A DNA stretch of 64,000 bases. It comes from Prevotella sp. Lineage in GTDB: Bacteria > Bacteroidota > Bacteroidia > Bacteroidales > Bacteroidaceae. Positions 34,379 through 42,502 of this stretch are shown here, one piece after another. The DNA is taken from NCBI GenBank assembly GCA_015060535.1, contig SUYH01000006.1, positions 1 to 64,000 on the forward strand, given 5' to 3'. The notes beneath the pieces were generated by a model. That model ran no database searches. It saw nothing but the letters and a program-made list of their open reading frames with translations, and was not told the origin of the DNA. Made by a program: the position numbers and the translations under genes. Position 1 is the stretch's first letter. Each line of letters starts with the position of its first letter.

Positions 34379-34381
34379 TGA

Positions 34382-36175
34382 TTAGTCTTGGCTAAAGTCA
34401 TGTACCATCTTGCGATACATATCATACATTCGCTTGCGCGAGATATACCCCTTCAGATGACGTTCCGAATCCAGCACAGGCAACCAGTCGGCCTGCGTTC
34501 TTTCAAAGGTTTTCATCACCTCCGTCATCTTCGTCCCATCACTGAGCACGGCAGCTGGTTCTACCATCAGCTGCGATGCCTTGAAGTGGTGATACAGCTC
34601 CGTACGGAACACCACATGGCGTATCTTCAGGATATTGATTTCACCCAGTAGCGTACCTGCCGCATCGGTTACTGGCAATACACTGTTTTTCGAACGGCTG
34701 ATCTTATGCACCATCTGCCCCAGTTCCATGTCAGGATCCACCCCCTGATAATCACGGTCTATCACGGAGTCAAGACTCATCAGCGTCAGCACGGCATGGT
34801 CAGTATGGTGAGTCACCAGCTTGCCCTGACGCGCCAGTCGCATGCCATAAATGCTATGAGGTTCGAAGATAATGATGGTCAGGTATGCAGCCACAGAAAC
34901 AATCATCAGTGGCATGAACAGGTTATAGCCACTGGTAATCTCGGCTATCAGGAAGATACCAGTCAATGGGGCATGCATCACACCCGACATCACGCCAGCC
35001 ATACCCAGCAGGGAAAAATTCTTCTCAGGCACATAGACTCCTATCTCGTGGATGTTCCACAGACGGGCAAAGAGGAATCCTGTGAAGCATCCGATAAACA
35101 GCGACGGAGCAAACGTACCACCACAGCCGCCACCACCATTGGTAGCCGATGTGGCAAACACCTTGGTCAGGAGCACGAGTCCGATGTATAATATCAGGTA
35201 CTCACTATGCCCATAGAACAGCGAACCTGAGAGTATCTGATTCCAGTCTGCCTCCGTCTTACCGTTCAGCAACAGGTTGATGGCATGATATCCTTCTCCG
35301 TATAGCGAAGGGAAGAGGAAGATGAGTGTGCTCAGTATGACACCTCCTATGACCAACTTGACATAAGGTTTGTCCTTGAACTTCGCAAACATATCCTCGC
35401 AGGCGTTCATCGTGCGGATAAAATAGAGGCTGACCAGTCCACAGCTGATTCCTAACAGAATAGAGGCCGGCACGCGCTGTACCGTCCAGTCGGAATCGAG
35501 ATGGAAGGAGAAAAGCACGGCATTGCCACTAAATATATAGGTAAAACACGTTGCCGTCACACAACTCACCAGGATAGGCAGCAGCGAAGCCATGGTCAGG
35601 TCAATCATCAGAACCTCCAGCGTGAACACCAAGCCAGCTATCGGAGCCTTGAAGATGCCTGCTATAGCACCTGCAGCACCACACCCCACCAGCGTCATCA
35701 GCGTCTTGTTGTCCAGACGGAACAGCTGGCCCAGATTAGAGCCAATAGCCGATCCTGTCAGCACGATAGGCGCCTCAGCACCCACCGAACCACCAAATCC
35801 GATGGTGATAGCCGATGCGATGACACTCGACCAGGTGTTGTGCGCCTTCAGCCTTGAACGGTTCGACGAGATGGCATAAAGGATACGTGTTATGCCGTGC
35901 GAAATGTTATCCTTGACGACATAGCGCACGAAAAGCGACGTCAGATAAATACCTATTACTGGGTATACCAGATATAGCCAGTTGTAACTGTCAATTGCAA
36001 ATTTTCCCGTCAGCAAGGCCACAATCTGGTTGATCAGCCCATGCAGCACGAAGGCAGCCACAGCCGACAATAATCCCACCATGAATGCCAGGATGAGCAG
36101 GAACATCTTATCGCTCACGTGCTCAGTCCGCCAGTCATGCAGTCGCTGCAGCCATGTCGGGCGTTTCAATACCAT
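34382..36175 (-). CDS. ClC-family chloride channel/antiporter with CBS domains
   Basis: 597 aa. About ten transmembrane segments with the ion-path motifs GGSVGAEAP, GIFKAPIAGLVFTLE (gating Glu) and GGGGCGGTFAPSLFIG. The C-terminal 150 residues hold two CBS domains (MSLDSVIDRDYQG, then LPVLDSERHLKGYIS), which may sense nucleotides. The start overlaps the stop of the porin-like gene by 1 bp, and fmt follows after 3 bp. Confidence 0.93.
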   Translation of the reverse strand: MVLKRPTWLQRLHDWRTEHVSDKMFLLILAFMVGLLSAVAAFVLHGLINQIVALLTGKFAIDSYNWLYLVYPVIGIYLTSLFVRYVVKDNISHGITRILYAISSNRSRLKAHNTWSSVIASAITIGFGGSVGAEAPIVLTGSAIGSNLGQLFRLDNKTLMTLVGCGAAGAIAGIFKAPIAGLVFTLEVLMIDLTMASLLPILVSCVTATCFTYIFSGNAVLFSFHLDSDWTVQRVPASILLGISCGLVSLYFIRTMNACEDMFAKFKDKPYVKLVIGGVILSTLIFLFPSLYGEGYHAINLLLNGKTEADWNQILSGSLFYGHSEYLILYIGLVLLTKVFATSATNGGGGCGGTFAPSLFIGCFTGFLFARLWNIHEIGVYVPEKNFSLLGMAGVMSGVMHAPLTGIFLIAEITSGYNLFMPLMIVSVAAYLTIIIFEPHSIYGMRLARQGKLVTHHTDHAVLTLMSLDSVIDRDYQGVDPDMELGQMVHKISRSKNSVLPVTDAAGTLLGEINILKIRHVVFRTELYHHFKASQLMVEPAAVLSDGTKMTEVMKTFERTQADWLPVLDSERHLKGYISRKRMYDMYRKMVHDFSQD

Positions 36176-36771
36176 CAGAGTGCGAACTTATATCCTAAGG
36201 TCAGTTGTATCAGGTCGCTACGCCACCTGTTATCGTCGGTTCTATCCTTATTAACAGGCGAGACAGCGAAGTTATAACGAGCGTCAATGACGAAGTTCCT
36301 GAACTCATAGGACAGTCCGACAGGAATGGCGAAATTAAATTTCTCCGCATTGCTCTTCCAATCGTCCTCATCTTGCTTAGCCGTCAGCAAGAATCCAAAC
36401 TGTACGCCAGCCTTCAAAGCGAAGCCCTTGACAGGATAGAAATTAGCAACGAGGGGAATGTTGATATAATTCAGTTTCGTCACCGTAGTGACATGGGGGG
36501 CTTCATATTTCCAGCCCTGCATCGCATAGTTGATACCTGCAGTTATACCCAGCCACCCTGTAGCATAATATTCACCCTCTACCCCCAACACGATACCAGT
36601 CCTGATTCTTCGCTGGTCTCCAGGCGTCATATCTACTTTACCTGAGAGATAGCCGAAGCCCGCACCAATCTTGGGTTGCAGTGTCAATGTACCGTTCTCA
36701 CGAAGCGTATTCTGGGCTTCTGCCGTCCATGTAACAATTGCCATCAAGGCAATCATTATGATTTTTTTCAT
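36175..36771 (-). CDS. PorT-like outer-membrane beta-barrel protein (198 aa)
   Basis: Signal peptide with cleavage near TAEAQ. Alternating hydrophobic strands and a terminal aromatic strand (LIQLTLGYKFAL) indicate a small 8-strand barrel. Pattern GAGFGYLSGKVD, GVEGEYYATGWLGITAGINYAMQGWKY and on fits the outer-membrane beta-barrel/PorT group. Function unknown. Its own promoter lies at 36794-36801 (TAACTTTG, minus strand). Confidence 0.8.
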   Translation of the reverse strand: MKKIIMIALMAIVTWTAEAQNTLRENGTLTLQPKIGAGFGYLSGKVDMTPGDQRRIRTGIVLGVEGEYYATGWLGITAGINYAMQGWKYEAPHVTTVTKLNYINIPLVANFYPVKGFALKAGVQFGFLLTAKQDEDDWKSNAEKFNFAIPVGLSYEFRNFVIDARYNFAVSPVNKDRTDDNRWRSDLIQLTLGYKFAL

Positions 36772-36793
36772 ACCTTTTGCTTTAATTTTGCTG

Positions 36794-36801
36794 CAAAGTT
36801 A
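36794..36801 (-). promoter_or_regulatory. -7 box of the porin-ClC-fmt-rpe run
   Basis: TAACTTTG on the minus strand, 22 bp before the ATG. Confidence 0.6.
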
Positions 36802-36888
36802 CGAAAAAAAGAGAGAAGAACAAAAGATATTTCTAAAGAAATTTATGCTTCATCATTATTAGGTATTGCGTACATCATATATTTTTTG

Positions 36889-36896
36889 TACCTTTG
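36889..36896 (+). promoter_or_regulatory. -7 box of the HMA protein gene
   Basis: TACCTTTG, 35 bp before the ATG at 36932. Confidence 0.65.
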
Positions 36897-36931
36897 CAGC
36901 GCTTATTGCTGTATAATCAAACACAAAGTAT

Positions 36932-37684
36932 ATGAAAAGGATTTTATTATTGGTGATGACTGCTGCCACGCTACAGGCAGCTTCAGCGGCCGACACACTG
37001 ACCGTCTGCATCAAGGACATGCACTGCGAGAATTGTGCTCGCAAAGTAAAAACCATCCTGCGCAAGGACGCTGGTGTTGCCGGTGTTCAGATCAACCTGG
37101 AGCGTCGCACTGCCACCGTTGCTTTTGATGCCACGAAGACCAGCGCCGACTCTATCTGTGCTCATCTGAATGCTACGAAGCGCTATGCCGTCAGCCCCTA
37201 CAGTCCTGCCGATGTTATTCTTCGCGATCTTAACCTGCGCATCGACGACATGCACTGCAAGAAGTGCTCCGACCGTATCATGGACCGTCTCTCCAAGCAG
37301 GAGGGCATCGACTCCATGGCTCCCCATCTGGACAAGCACTACATGTTTATCCGCTATGATGCCAACCGCACCGACAAGGCTGCCATCCGCACACTGATCA
37401 ACAAGATAGGCTACACCCCTGTCAACTACTACACCAGCGACAAGGTAGCCTGGGCCTACTACAACATCCCTGCCGAGGCTGCTACTCAGGATAACATCGA
37501 TGCCGTGCTGGCCATCGATGGTGTCGAGGATGTCAATGCCAATGCTCGTCGCAAGTCGCTAGCCGTCACCTATATCGTCAAGGACATCAGTGCCGAGAAG
37601 CTGTTGGAGGACATTCAGAAGGCTGGCATTCAGGCCGTTGTGCCCAAGCCCCACGTCTGCGACGAAAAAGAGAAGAAGCAATAA
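36932..37684 (+). CDS. exported protein with tandem heavy-metal-associated domains
   Basis: Signal peptide (cleavage near ASAAD). Domain 1 has KDMHCENCARKV (CxxC at 32-35), domain 2 has DDMHCKKCSDRI (109-112), and a third ferredoxin-like repeat (about 170-240) keeps the fold but has no cysteines. Such domains bind Cu(I) or similar soft metals. Being exported rather than part of a P-type ATPase, it may buffer or deliver metal in the periplasm. Followed by the DUF4876 gene after 35 bp. Confidence 0.75.
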   Translation: MKRILLLVMTAATLQAASAADTLTVCIKDMHCENCARKVKTILRKDAGVAGVQINLERRTATVAFDATKTSADSICAHLNATKRYAVSPYSPADVILRDLNLRIDDMHCKKCSDRIMDRLSKQEGIDSMAPHLDKHYMFIRYDANRTDKAAIRTLINKIGYTPVNYYTSDKVAWAYYNIPAEAATQDNIDAVLAIDGVEDVNANARRKSLAVTYIVKDISAEKLLEDIQKAGIQAVVPKPHVCDEKEKKQ

Positions 37685-37719
37685 CACATTTCTTATATTC
37701 ATTTAAAACATTACAAGCA

Positions 37720-38784
37720 ATGAAAAAACTCAATTTTCTGATGATTGCAGCCGCCATGACCATTGGTCTGGTCAGCTGTAGCAAGGAGGACAATGCTGGT
37801 AGTCCTGTCGTTGACAACACCGATGTCAAGGGCAATCTGATTATCAAGGAATTCAACGTAGGTGGTGGTTTCAAGACTACTGAAGGCAAGTCGTACGGCT
37901 GGTGCAAGGCCATCGTGCTCTACAACAACAGCAGCAAGCCCATCACAGCGACCAATCTGGCCATCGGTACCGTTCCTCCAGGCAACGCCCATGCCAACAA
38001 CGGCAACTATGACAAGGACGGCAAGCTGGTTTATGAGAACGCTGACTGGCTGCCTATGACGTATGCTATCTGGTATATCCCCAGCATCACCGTAGCTCCT
38101 TTCTCTGATGCCGTTGTAGCCATCAATGGTGCTATCGACCACACAGCCCTTGCCCCTGATGCTATCAATCTGGCTGACCCTTCTTACTACGCCATGTACG
38201 AGCCTGAGAGCCAGTATAATAACCCTAATGCCTACCCTGCTCCTTTCGAGGGCATTCCTACCGCCAACTACTGGAAGGGTGCCATTTTCGGATTGGGTAA
38301 CGCTTGGGCTGTCAGCATCATGAGTCCCAACTTCGTACTGTTCCAGTTCCCCGAGGGTGTTGACCCCAAAACCTACTGCGCTGACAAGACCAACGTTTAC
38401 TACGATGGTGGTAAAGAGACCGCAGCCAACTATTGCGTAAAAATCAAGAAGAGCTGGGTTATCGATGGTGTTGAGACCTATCGCTCTACCATGCTCGACC
38501 TGAGCTTTAAGCGTCTTACTGCCGATATCGATGCCGGCTATGGCCTTTACAACAGCAACAAGCAGTACTCTGCTTATCGTAACATCGACGAGAAGGCTAC
38601 TGTCAACTATGGCGACAATATCGCAAAGCTGGTTTACAACTATGCTGATGGTGTAGAGGGTACTACCGACCCCAGTGGCATCGACGCTGCTGCTTCTGCC
38701 AAGAACGGTGCTAAGATTATCTATCAGGACACCAACAACTCTACTGCCGACTTCCACCTCCGCAAGGGCTGGTCGCTGAAGTAA
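37720..38784 (+). CDS. DUF4876 lipoprotein, short form (354 aa)
   Basis: Lipobox LVSC (Cys20). The core GNLIIKEFNVGG, AIVLYNNSSKPI, PPGNAHANNGNY and the terminal IDAAASAKNGAKIIYQDTNNSTADFH are shared with the product of the gene at 45472, so the two are paralogues. This one lacks the N-terminal Ig-like domain. DUF4876 proteins are surface-associated lipoproteins of unknown function. Its strong terminator is nearly the same as that after the next gene. Confidence 0.8.
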   Translation: MKKLNFLMIAAAMTIGLVSCSKEDNAGSPVVDNTDVKGNLIIKEFNVGGGFKTTEGKSYGWCKAIVLYNNSSKPITATNLAIGTVPPGNAHANNGNYDKDGKLVYENADWLPMTYAIWYIPSITVAPFSDAVVAINGAIDHTALAPDAINLADPSYYAMYEPESQYNNPNAYPAPFEGIPTANYWKGAIFGLGNAWAVSIMSPNFVLFQFPEGVDPKTYCADKTNVYYDGGKETAANYCVKIKKSWVIDGVETYRSTMLDLSFKRLTADIDAGYGLYNSNKQYSAYRNIDEKATVNYGDNIAKLVYNYADGVEGTTDPSGIDAAASAKNGAKIIYQDTNNSTADFHLRKGWSLK

Positions 38785-38806
38785 TCGGTTGTTGACGAAT
38801 CGAAAC

Positions 38807-38845
38807 AAGGAGTCCACGCAGGTCCCACCCTGCCGGACTCCTTTT
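38807..38845 (+). terminator. terminator after the short DUF4876 gene
   Basis: Stem AAGGAGTCC/GGACTCCTT with an inner stem GCAGG/CCTGC and T run; near-duplicate at 40396-40437. Confidence 0.85.
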
Positions 38846-38943
38846 CTGTTGTTTGCGCGCACAACGGAATGATTTATATCAAGTTTTTAGGATAAAAAGG
38901 GTGTTTTCTACACCAAATAGAACAATTTTACCTTATCTATATA

Positions 38944-38951
38944 TAATTTTG
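38944..38951 (+). promoter_or_regulatory. -7 box of the DUF4842-like lipoprotein gene
   Basis: TAATTTTG, 49 bp before the ATG. Confidence 0.55.
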
Positions 38952-39000
38952 CAGTCAAATTGATAGTATAAAGTTAATAACCATTAAACCAAAGAGAAAA

Positions 39001-40368
39001 ATGAAGAAAGTAGCACTAGTCATGCTGGCTGTCCTGTCATTGGCAGCATGTCAGAACAAAGACCTGTATGACGAGCAGGCCAAAGAGAAAGACACGAAAG
39101 CGCAGTATGCAGCAAATTTCGTGGAGAAGTACAGCAACGTAAGTCTTAACCAGAGTTGGGATTTCAGCAACAAGAACGAAGCATATAGCCTGCCTACATC
39201 AGGCCAGGGTGGAAGACGCGCTGCACGTGCAGCCGAGTACCAGGTGGCCAAAGGTGACGTTTACGAGGTCGACAACAACACGCTGACCTGGATGAAAAAC
39301 AAGCTGAAGGACGGCAATGACAACCGTAGTCTGGGTAAGCCTTTCTACATGAAGACCCCAGGCAACAGTTTCACCATCGTTCCCATCTTCCAGGGCCAAG
39401 CCTCATCCGTATGGGAACTCCACGCTGTCATCGACGGAGTAGACTTCAAGGTATGGGAGAAAGGTCAGGACGTTTGGATCAAGAAGAATGCGAACAGCGA
39501 TTGGCAGACCGTAGAGTCTGTTTCCACCAACGAGTTGTACAAGAACACCGAAAATGCTGCTGCCGTTAAAGCTAGGACCTATACGTTCAGCAATGTACCT
39601 GTGGATGTAGAGATGTACTTCTATCTCACCATTACAAAGGTAACCAACTCAAAATACAACTATACCCTGAACAGCCAGATGTCTTCACTCAACGGCATGA
39701 TGCTGTCAATCAAAGACTGCCCTCGCCCTGCCAACATCGACGAGGACAACCAGGTGATGATTATTGGTTGTGAGGACGTTTACGACAACCCCTCGAAGGG
39801 CGTGAAATCAGACAACGACATGAACGACGTCGTATTCATGATTTACGGCAAGCCCGAAGTTCCCGGCATCATAGAGATCACCGAGGAAACAACCATCGAG
39901 CGTAAGAGCACTGTTCGCTATATGATTGAGGACCTCGGTTCTACCAACGACTTCGACTTCAACGACATCGTCGTAGACGTATCTGAAATCCAGAGCTCTC
40001 ACGCTGTATTCACCAACGGTATACTCACCGGATGGACCGACTCTGGCAAGCGTCAGGAGGCCGTTATCCGTCATCTGGGTGGCACGCTGCCCTTCATACT
40101 GACCATTGGCAACACCGAGCTTGCTGAGCATGTAGGTGTGCTGGGTGCAGACATCGAAGAGAAATACGAAGTTAGCGGATGGGACAAGAACCTGCACAAC
40201 ATCGGCGTCAAGGTGAAGCAGGCAGAGAATACTACCGTCTACAACAACGTCGTATTCCCCAAGGCTGGCGAAGCTCCTATGATCATCGCTGTTGAGCCCA
40301 CTCAGGCCTGGATGACCGAGCGTCAGAGCGTTCCTGATACTTGGTTCTATATTCCTACTGAGGAGTAA
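39001..40368 (+). CDS. DUF4842/LruC-like surface lipoprotein (455 aa)
   Basis: Lipobox LAAC (Cys17). Two acidic motifs, DNDMNDVVFMI and DFDFNDIVVDV, are the Asp-rich signature of LruC/DUF4842 proteins and suggest calcium binding. The C-terminal region ends WMTERQSVPDTWFYIPTEE, typical of the group. Probably surface-exposed; function unknown. Confidence 0.75.
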   Translation: MKKVALVMLAVLSLAACQNKDLYDEQAKEKDTKAQYAANFVEKYSNVSLNQSWDFSNKNEAYSLPTSGQGGRRAARAAEYQVAKGDVYEVDNNTLTWMKNKLKDGNDNRSLGKPFYMKTPGNSFTIVPIFQGQASSVWELHAVIDGVDFKVWEKGQDVWIKKNANSDWQTVESVSTNELYKNTENAAAVKARTYTFSNVPVDVEMYFYLTITKVTNSKYNYTLNSQMSSLNGMMLSIKDCPRPANIDEDNQVMIIGCEDVYDNPSKGVKSDNDMNDVVFMIYGKPEVPGIIEITEETTIERKSTVRYMIEDLGSTNDFDFNDIVVDVSEIQSSHAVFTNGILTGWTDSGKRQEAVIRHLGGTLPFILTIGNTELAEHVGVLGADIEEKYEVSGWDKNLHNIGVKVKQAENTTVYNNVVFPKAGEAPMIIAVEPTQAWMTERQSVPDTWFYIPTEE

Positions 40369-40395
40369 ACAAATAATCGATTAATCGCCATAAAC

Positions 40396-40437
40396 AAAGG
40401 AGTCCACGCAGGTCCTACTCTGCTGGACTCCTTTTTT
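40396..40437 (+). terminator. terminator after the DUF4842-like gene
   Basis: AAAGGAGTCC/GGACTCCTTT with T run; inner GCAGG/CTGCT arms. Near-identical to 38807-38845. Confidence 0.85.
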
Positions 40438-40481
40438 GCCACCCATATACTATCCGCAATGCGATATGGTGCAAGACACTC

Positions 40482-40542
40482 TTTAGTATGATACCAAAGA
40501 GCCTTTAGTATGATACTAAACGGGCTTTAGTATCATACTAAA
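40482..40542. repeat. three palindromes TTTAGTATSATACTAAA at 22-bp period
   Basis: 17-bp units start at 40482, 40504 and 40526. The second and third are near-perfect palindromes; 5-bp spacers. The array ends 10 bp from the stop of the minus-strand gene at 40553. Confidence 0.9.
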
Positions 40543-40552
40543 TTCGGGGAAG

Positions 40553-42259
40553 TCATTTGACAAGAACCTTCTTACCATTGATGATGTAAATACCCTTGGT
40601 GGGATGTTCCACACGCTGGCCGTTGAGGTTGTAATAGTAACCATCGGAACGGTAGATGTTCTCGATAGAACGGATAGCGGTTACAGGAGTGACAGGCAGC
40701 TGGAAGGCGCAGATGTTGATGCTAAAGTTTGTAGTGGTCTGGCCCGTATTGACGCTGCTACCCATCAGTGGATTATCAATGGATTGTGAACGGGTTAAGG
40801 TGTAGAAACGGCCTGTCTCGGTAAAGGCAATACCCGTTGGTCCGCCAACAAACTTGATCATGTCATCCCATGAGCTAACGGGGGCTGTCAGGTCGGCAGA
40901 ATTGAATTTATCCATATACATTGAACCCGTCGTTTTGCGTTCATTAGGATTGGTCTTGCTTGTCAGCACTCCCGCATAGCCAGAAGCATAGATATAACCT
41001 TCGGTATCCTCCAACAGAGCGAAGTAGCCCGTCTGGAAAAGAGGCTTCAGATAACCGTCTAACAAGTCGCCATTCGCTGCGTCAATCTTAAGCAGCGTGC
41101 TCACGCGGTTCATATTCTCGCCAATGACCAGGCTCTTGCCTGTCTTAGTCGTCAAAGATGTTGCACCCATGCCAGCCCACCAAATATGATTTTTATTGAT
41201 ATGTATGGTAGGTTGCTGCATGGTAAACCCTGTGGTACTCGACTCATAGGCTTGAGCCCAATCGGCCGTCAGATCGGTATTCAGACAGACAGAGAACGGC
41301 ATGGTATTGTTGTTGGCAGAGAGCGCCATCGTCCGACCTCCCAGCGAGATGCTATGATTGTCTGCCGAGGGCACGACATAGCCCACTGCATACAGTTTTC
41401 CGTTGGCATATTTCATGTCCAACAACGACACAAACTTTGAACTGTCCTCCGTCTGCAAGTGATTCAGATAGTATCCATCAGAATCAAGTTTGATGACAAA
41501 GAGGTCGCCAGCCGAATCGGTGCCATTCCAACCGTCAGGGATATTATGCGGAGCTATCTTTACCTCCGACAAATCACTCTTACTTAATGATAATTCCGTA
41601 CGTTGCTGACCAGCCAGATACAAGTTTCCTGCATCATCTTTAGTCAGCGCATAGGGGTTTATTCCCGTTGTACTTACGGCATGTTCTGCCTGTATCTGGC
41701 GCACCCACTGTATAGCACCGTCATTGTTCAACTTCATCACAACACCGATGTAATAGCGCTTGGCATCGTCAGTCTCCTGTACCCAGTCAAGGCTGAACTT
41801 ATTACTTGCTGCATCCACGAAATAAGGAGAGTGCGTACTACCCTTCTCGACATGGCGCAAGGCTAAAAAGGCTACGACACCATCACTCGTGGGTTGCAGG
41901 AACATCGAATTGCTCATGACATCTGCATCCTTCGAATATACAGTCCACTGAGGCTGTCCGTCAGCACTGAGCTTGGTCAGGAAAACCATCTGAACACTCG
42001 AGTTCTCATTCGTTCCTCGATAAAGCGAACCTGGCGCAATATTATCGGAGCCTAACGTCACAAATTCTTCCTCTGTACGCGTAGAAGCGTTACCTATCAC
42101 ATACAGGCCACCATCAGGCGCCATTTGAATATCGCTGCCACCTGTGGTTTTTGCAGTCTGCACCGACTTACCCCACAGGGCTGTAGGAGCCTGTGCCAAC
42201 ATACTAGTCGCTACGGTTAGGAATAAGACACCTAATATTATTCTTTGCTTCATCTTCAT
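40553..42259 (-). CDS. secreted beta-propeller-like protein with Prevotella-type C-terminal tail
   Basis: 568 aa from MKMKQRIILG, whose signal peptide cleaves after MLAQ. The body has repeated short modules (MAPDGGLYVIGNA, TKDDAGNLYLAGQQ, DTEGYIYASGYA), resembling SBBP or propeller blades. The tail YYYNLNGQRVEHPTKGIYI plus NGKKVLVK is the C-terminal segment seen on many secreted Prevotella proteins, perhaps a sorting signal. The longer frame to 42346 would start upstream of the promoter TACCTTTG (42293-42300, minus strand). Confidence 0.7.
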   Translation of the reverse strand: MKMKQRIILGVLFLTVATSMLAQAPTALWGKSVQTAKTTGGSDIQMAPDGGLYVIGNASTRTEEEFVTLGSDNIAPGSLYRGTNENSSVQMVFLTKLSADGQPQWTVYSKDADVMSNSMFLQPTSDGVVAFLALRHVEKGSTHSPYFVDAASNKFSLDWVQETDDAKRYYIGVVMKLNNDGAIQWVRQIQAEHAVSTTGINPYALTKDDAGNLYLAGQQRTELSLSKSDLSEVKIAPHNIPDGWNGTDSAGDLFVIKLDSDGYYLNHLQTEDSSKFVSLLDMKYANGKLYAVGYVVPSADNHSISLGGRTMALSANNNTMPFSVCLNTDLTADWAQAYESSTTGFTMQQPTIHINKNHIWWAGMGATSLTTKTGKSLVIGENMNRVSTLLKIDAANGDLLDGYLKPLFQTGYFALLEDTEGYIYASGYAGVLTSKTNPNERKTTGSMYMDKFNSADLTAPVSSWDDMIKFVGGPTGIAFTETGRFYTLTRSQSIDNPLMGSSVNTGQTTTNFSINICAFQLPVTPVTAIRSIENIYRSDGYYYNLNGQRVEHPTKGIYIINGKKVLVK

Positions 42260-42292
42260 ACAAAATACGCGTTTATTTGTTAAGTTTGTGCG

Positions 42293-42300
42293 CAAAGGTA
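42293..42300 (-). promoter_or_regulatory. -7 box of the propeller-like gene
   Basis: TACCTTTG on the minus strand, 33 bp before the chosen ATG. Confidence 0.6.
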
Positions 42301-42348
42301 CGAAGAAAAAGGGAGAAAAGAAAAGAGAAAAACAACTTTTTTTCATGT

Positions 42349-42366
42349 ATACCTACATGTAGGTAT
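42349..42366. promoter_or_regulatory. 18-bp perfect palindrome, candidate operator
   Basis: ATACCTACATGTAGGTAT in the divergent region before the TonB-dependent receptor gene, next to the TTGG of the first promoter. Confidence 0.6.
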
Positions 42367-42388
42367 TGGTATTTCAAAGAATAATTAG

Positions 42389-42396
42389 TAACTTTG
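42389..42396 (+). promoter_or_regulatory. -7 box 1 of the TonB receptor operon
   Basis: TAACTTTG, with TTGG about 19 bp upstream. Confidence 0.55.
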
Positions 42397-42432
42397 CGGC
42401 CTGAGTCGCGAAGTTACTCCGTCTCGGCAAAA

Positions 42433-42450
42433 AAAAGAACAAGTTCTTTT
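42433..42450. promoter_or_regulatory. dyad AAAAGAAC/GTTCTTTT before promoter 2
   Basis: Perfect 8-bp arms with a 2-bp centre, 20 bp upstream of the second -7 box. Confidence 0.5.
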
Positions 42451-42470
42451 GTTTTGCTCTCGACTTTTCG

Positions 42471-42478
42471 TAACTTTG
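42471..42478 (+). promoter_or_regulatory. -7 box 2 of the TonB receptor operon
   Basis: TAACTTTG, 24 bp before the ATG at 42503. Confidence 0.6.
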
Positions 42479-42502
42479 CAGCCGCTATTATAAACAAGGT
42501 GT

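Noticed and set aside
37711..38862. A 383-codon open frame on the minus strand
   Set aside because: It is antisense to the DUF4876 gene, has Val/Leu-rich shadow composition and no motif; the plus-strand gene has a lipobox and a paralogue.
42349..42366. Assigning the palindrome to a BlaI/CopY-type repressor
   Set aside because: The core TACATGTA lacks the two-base centre of TACAnnTGTA sites, and no such regulator gene is near.
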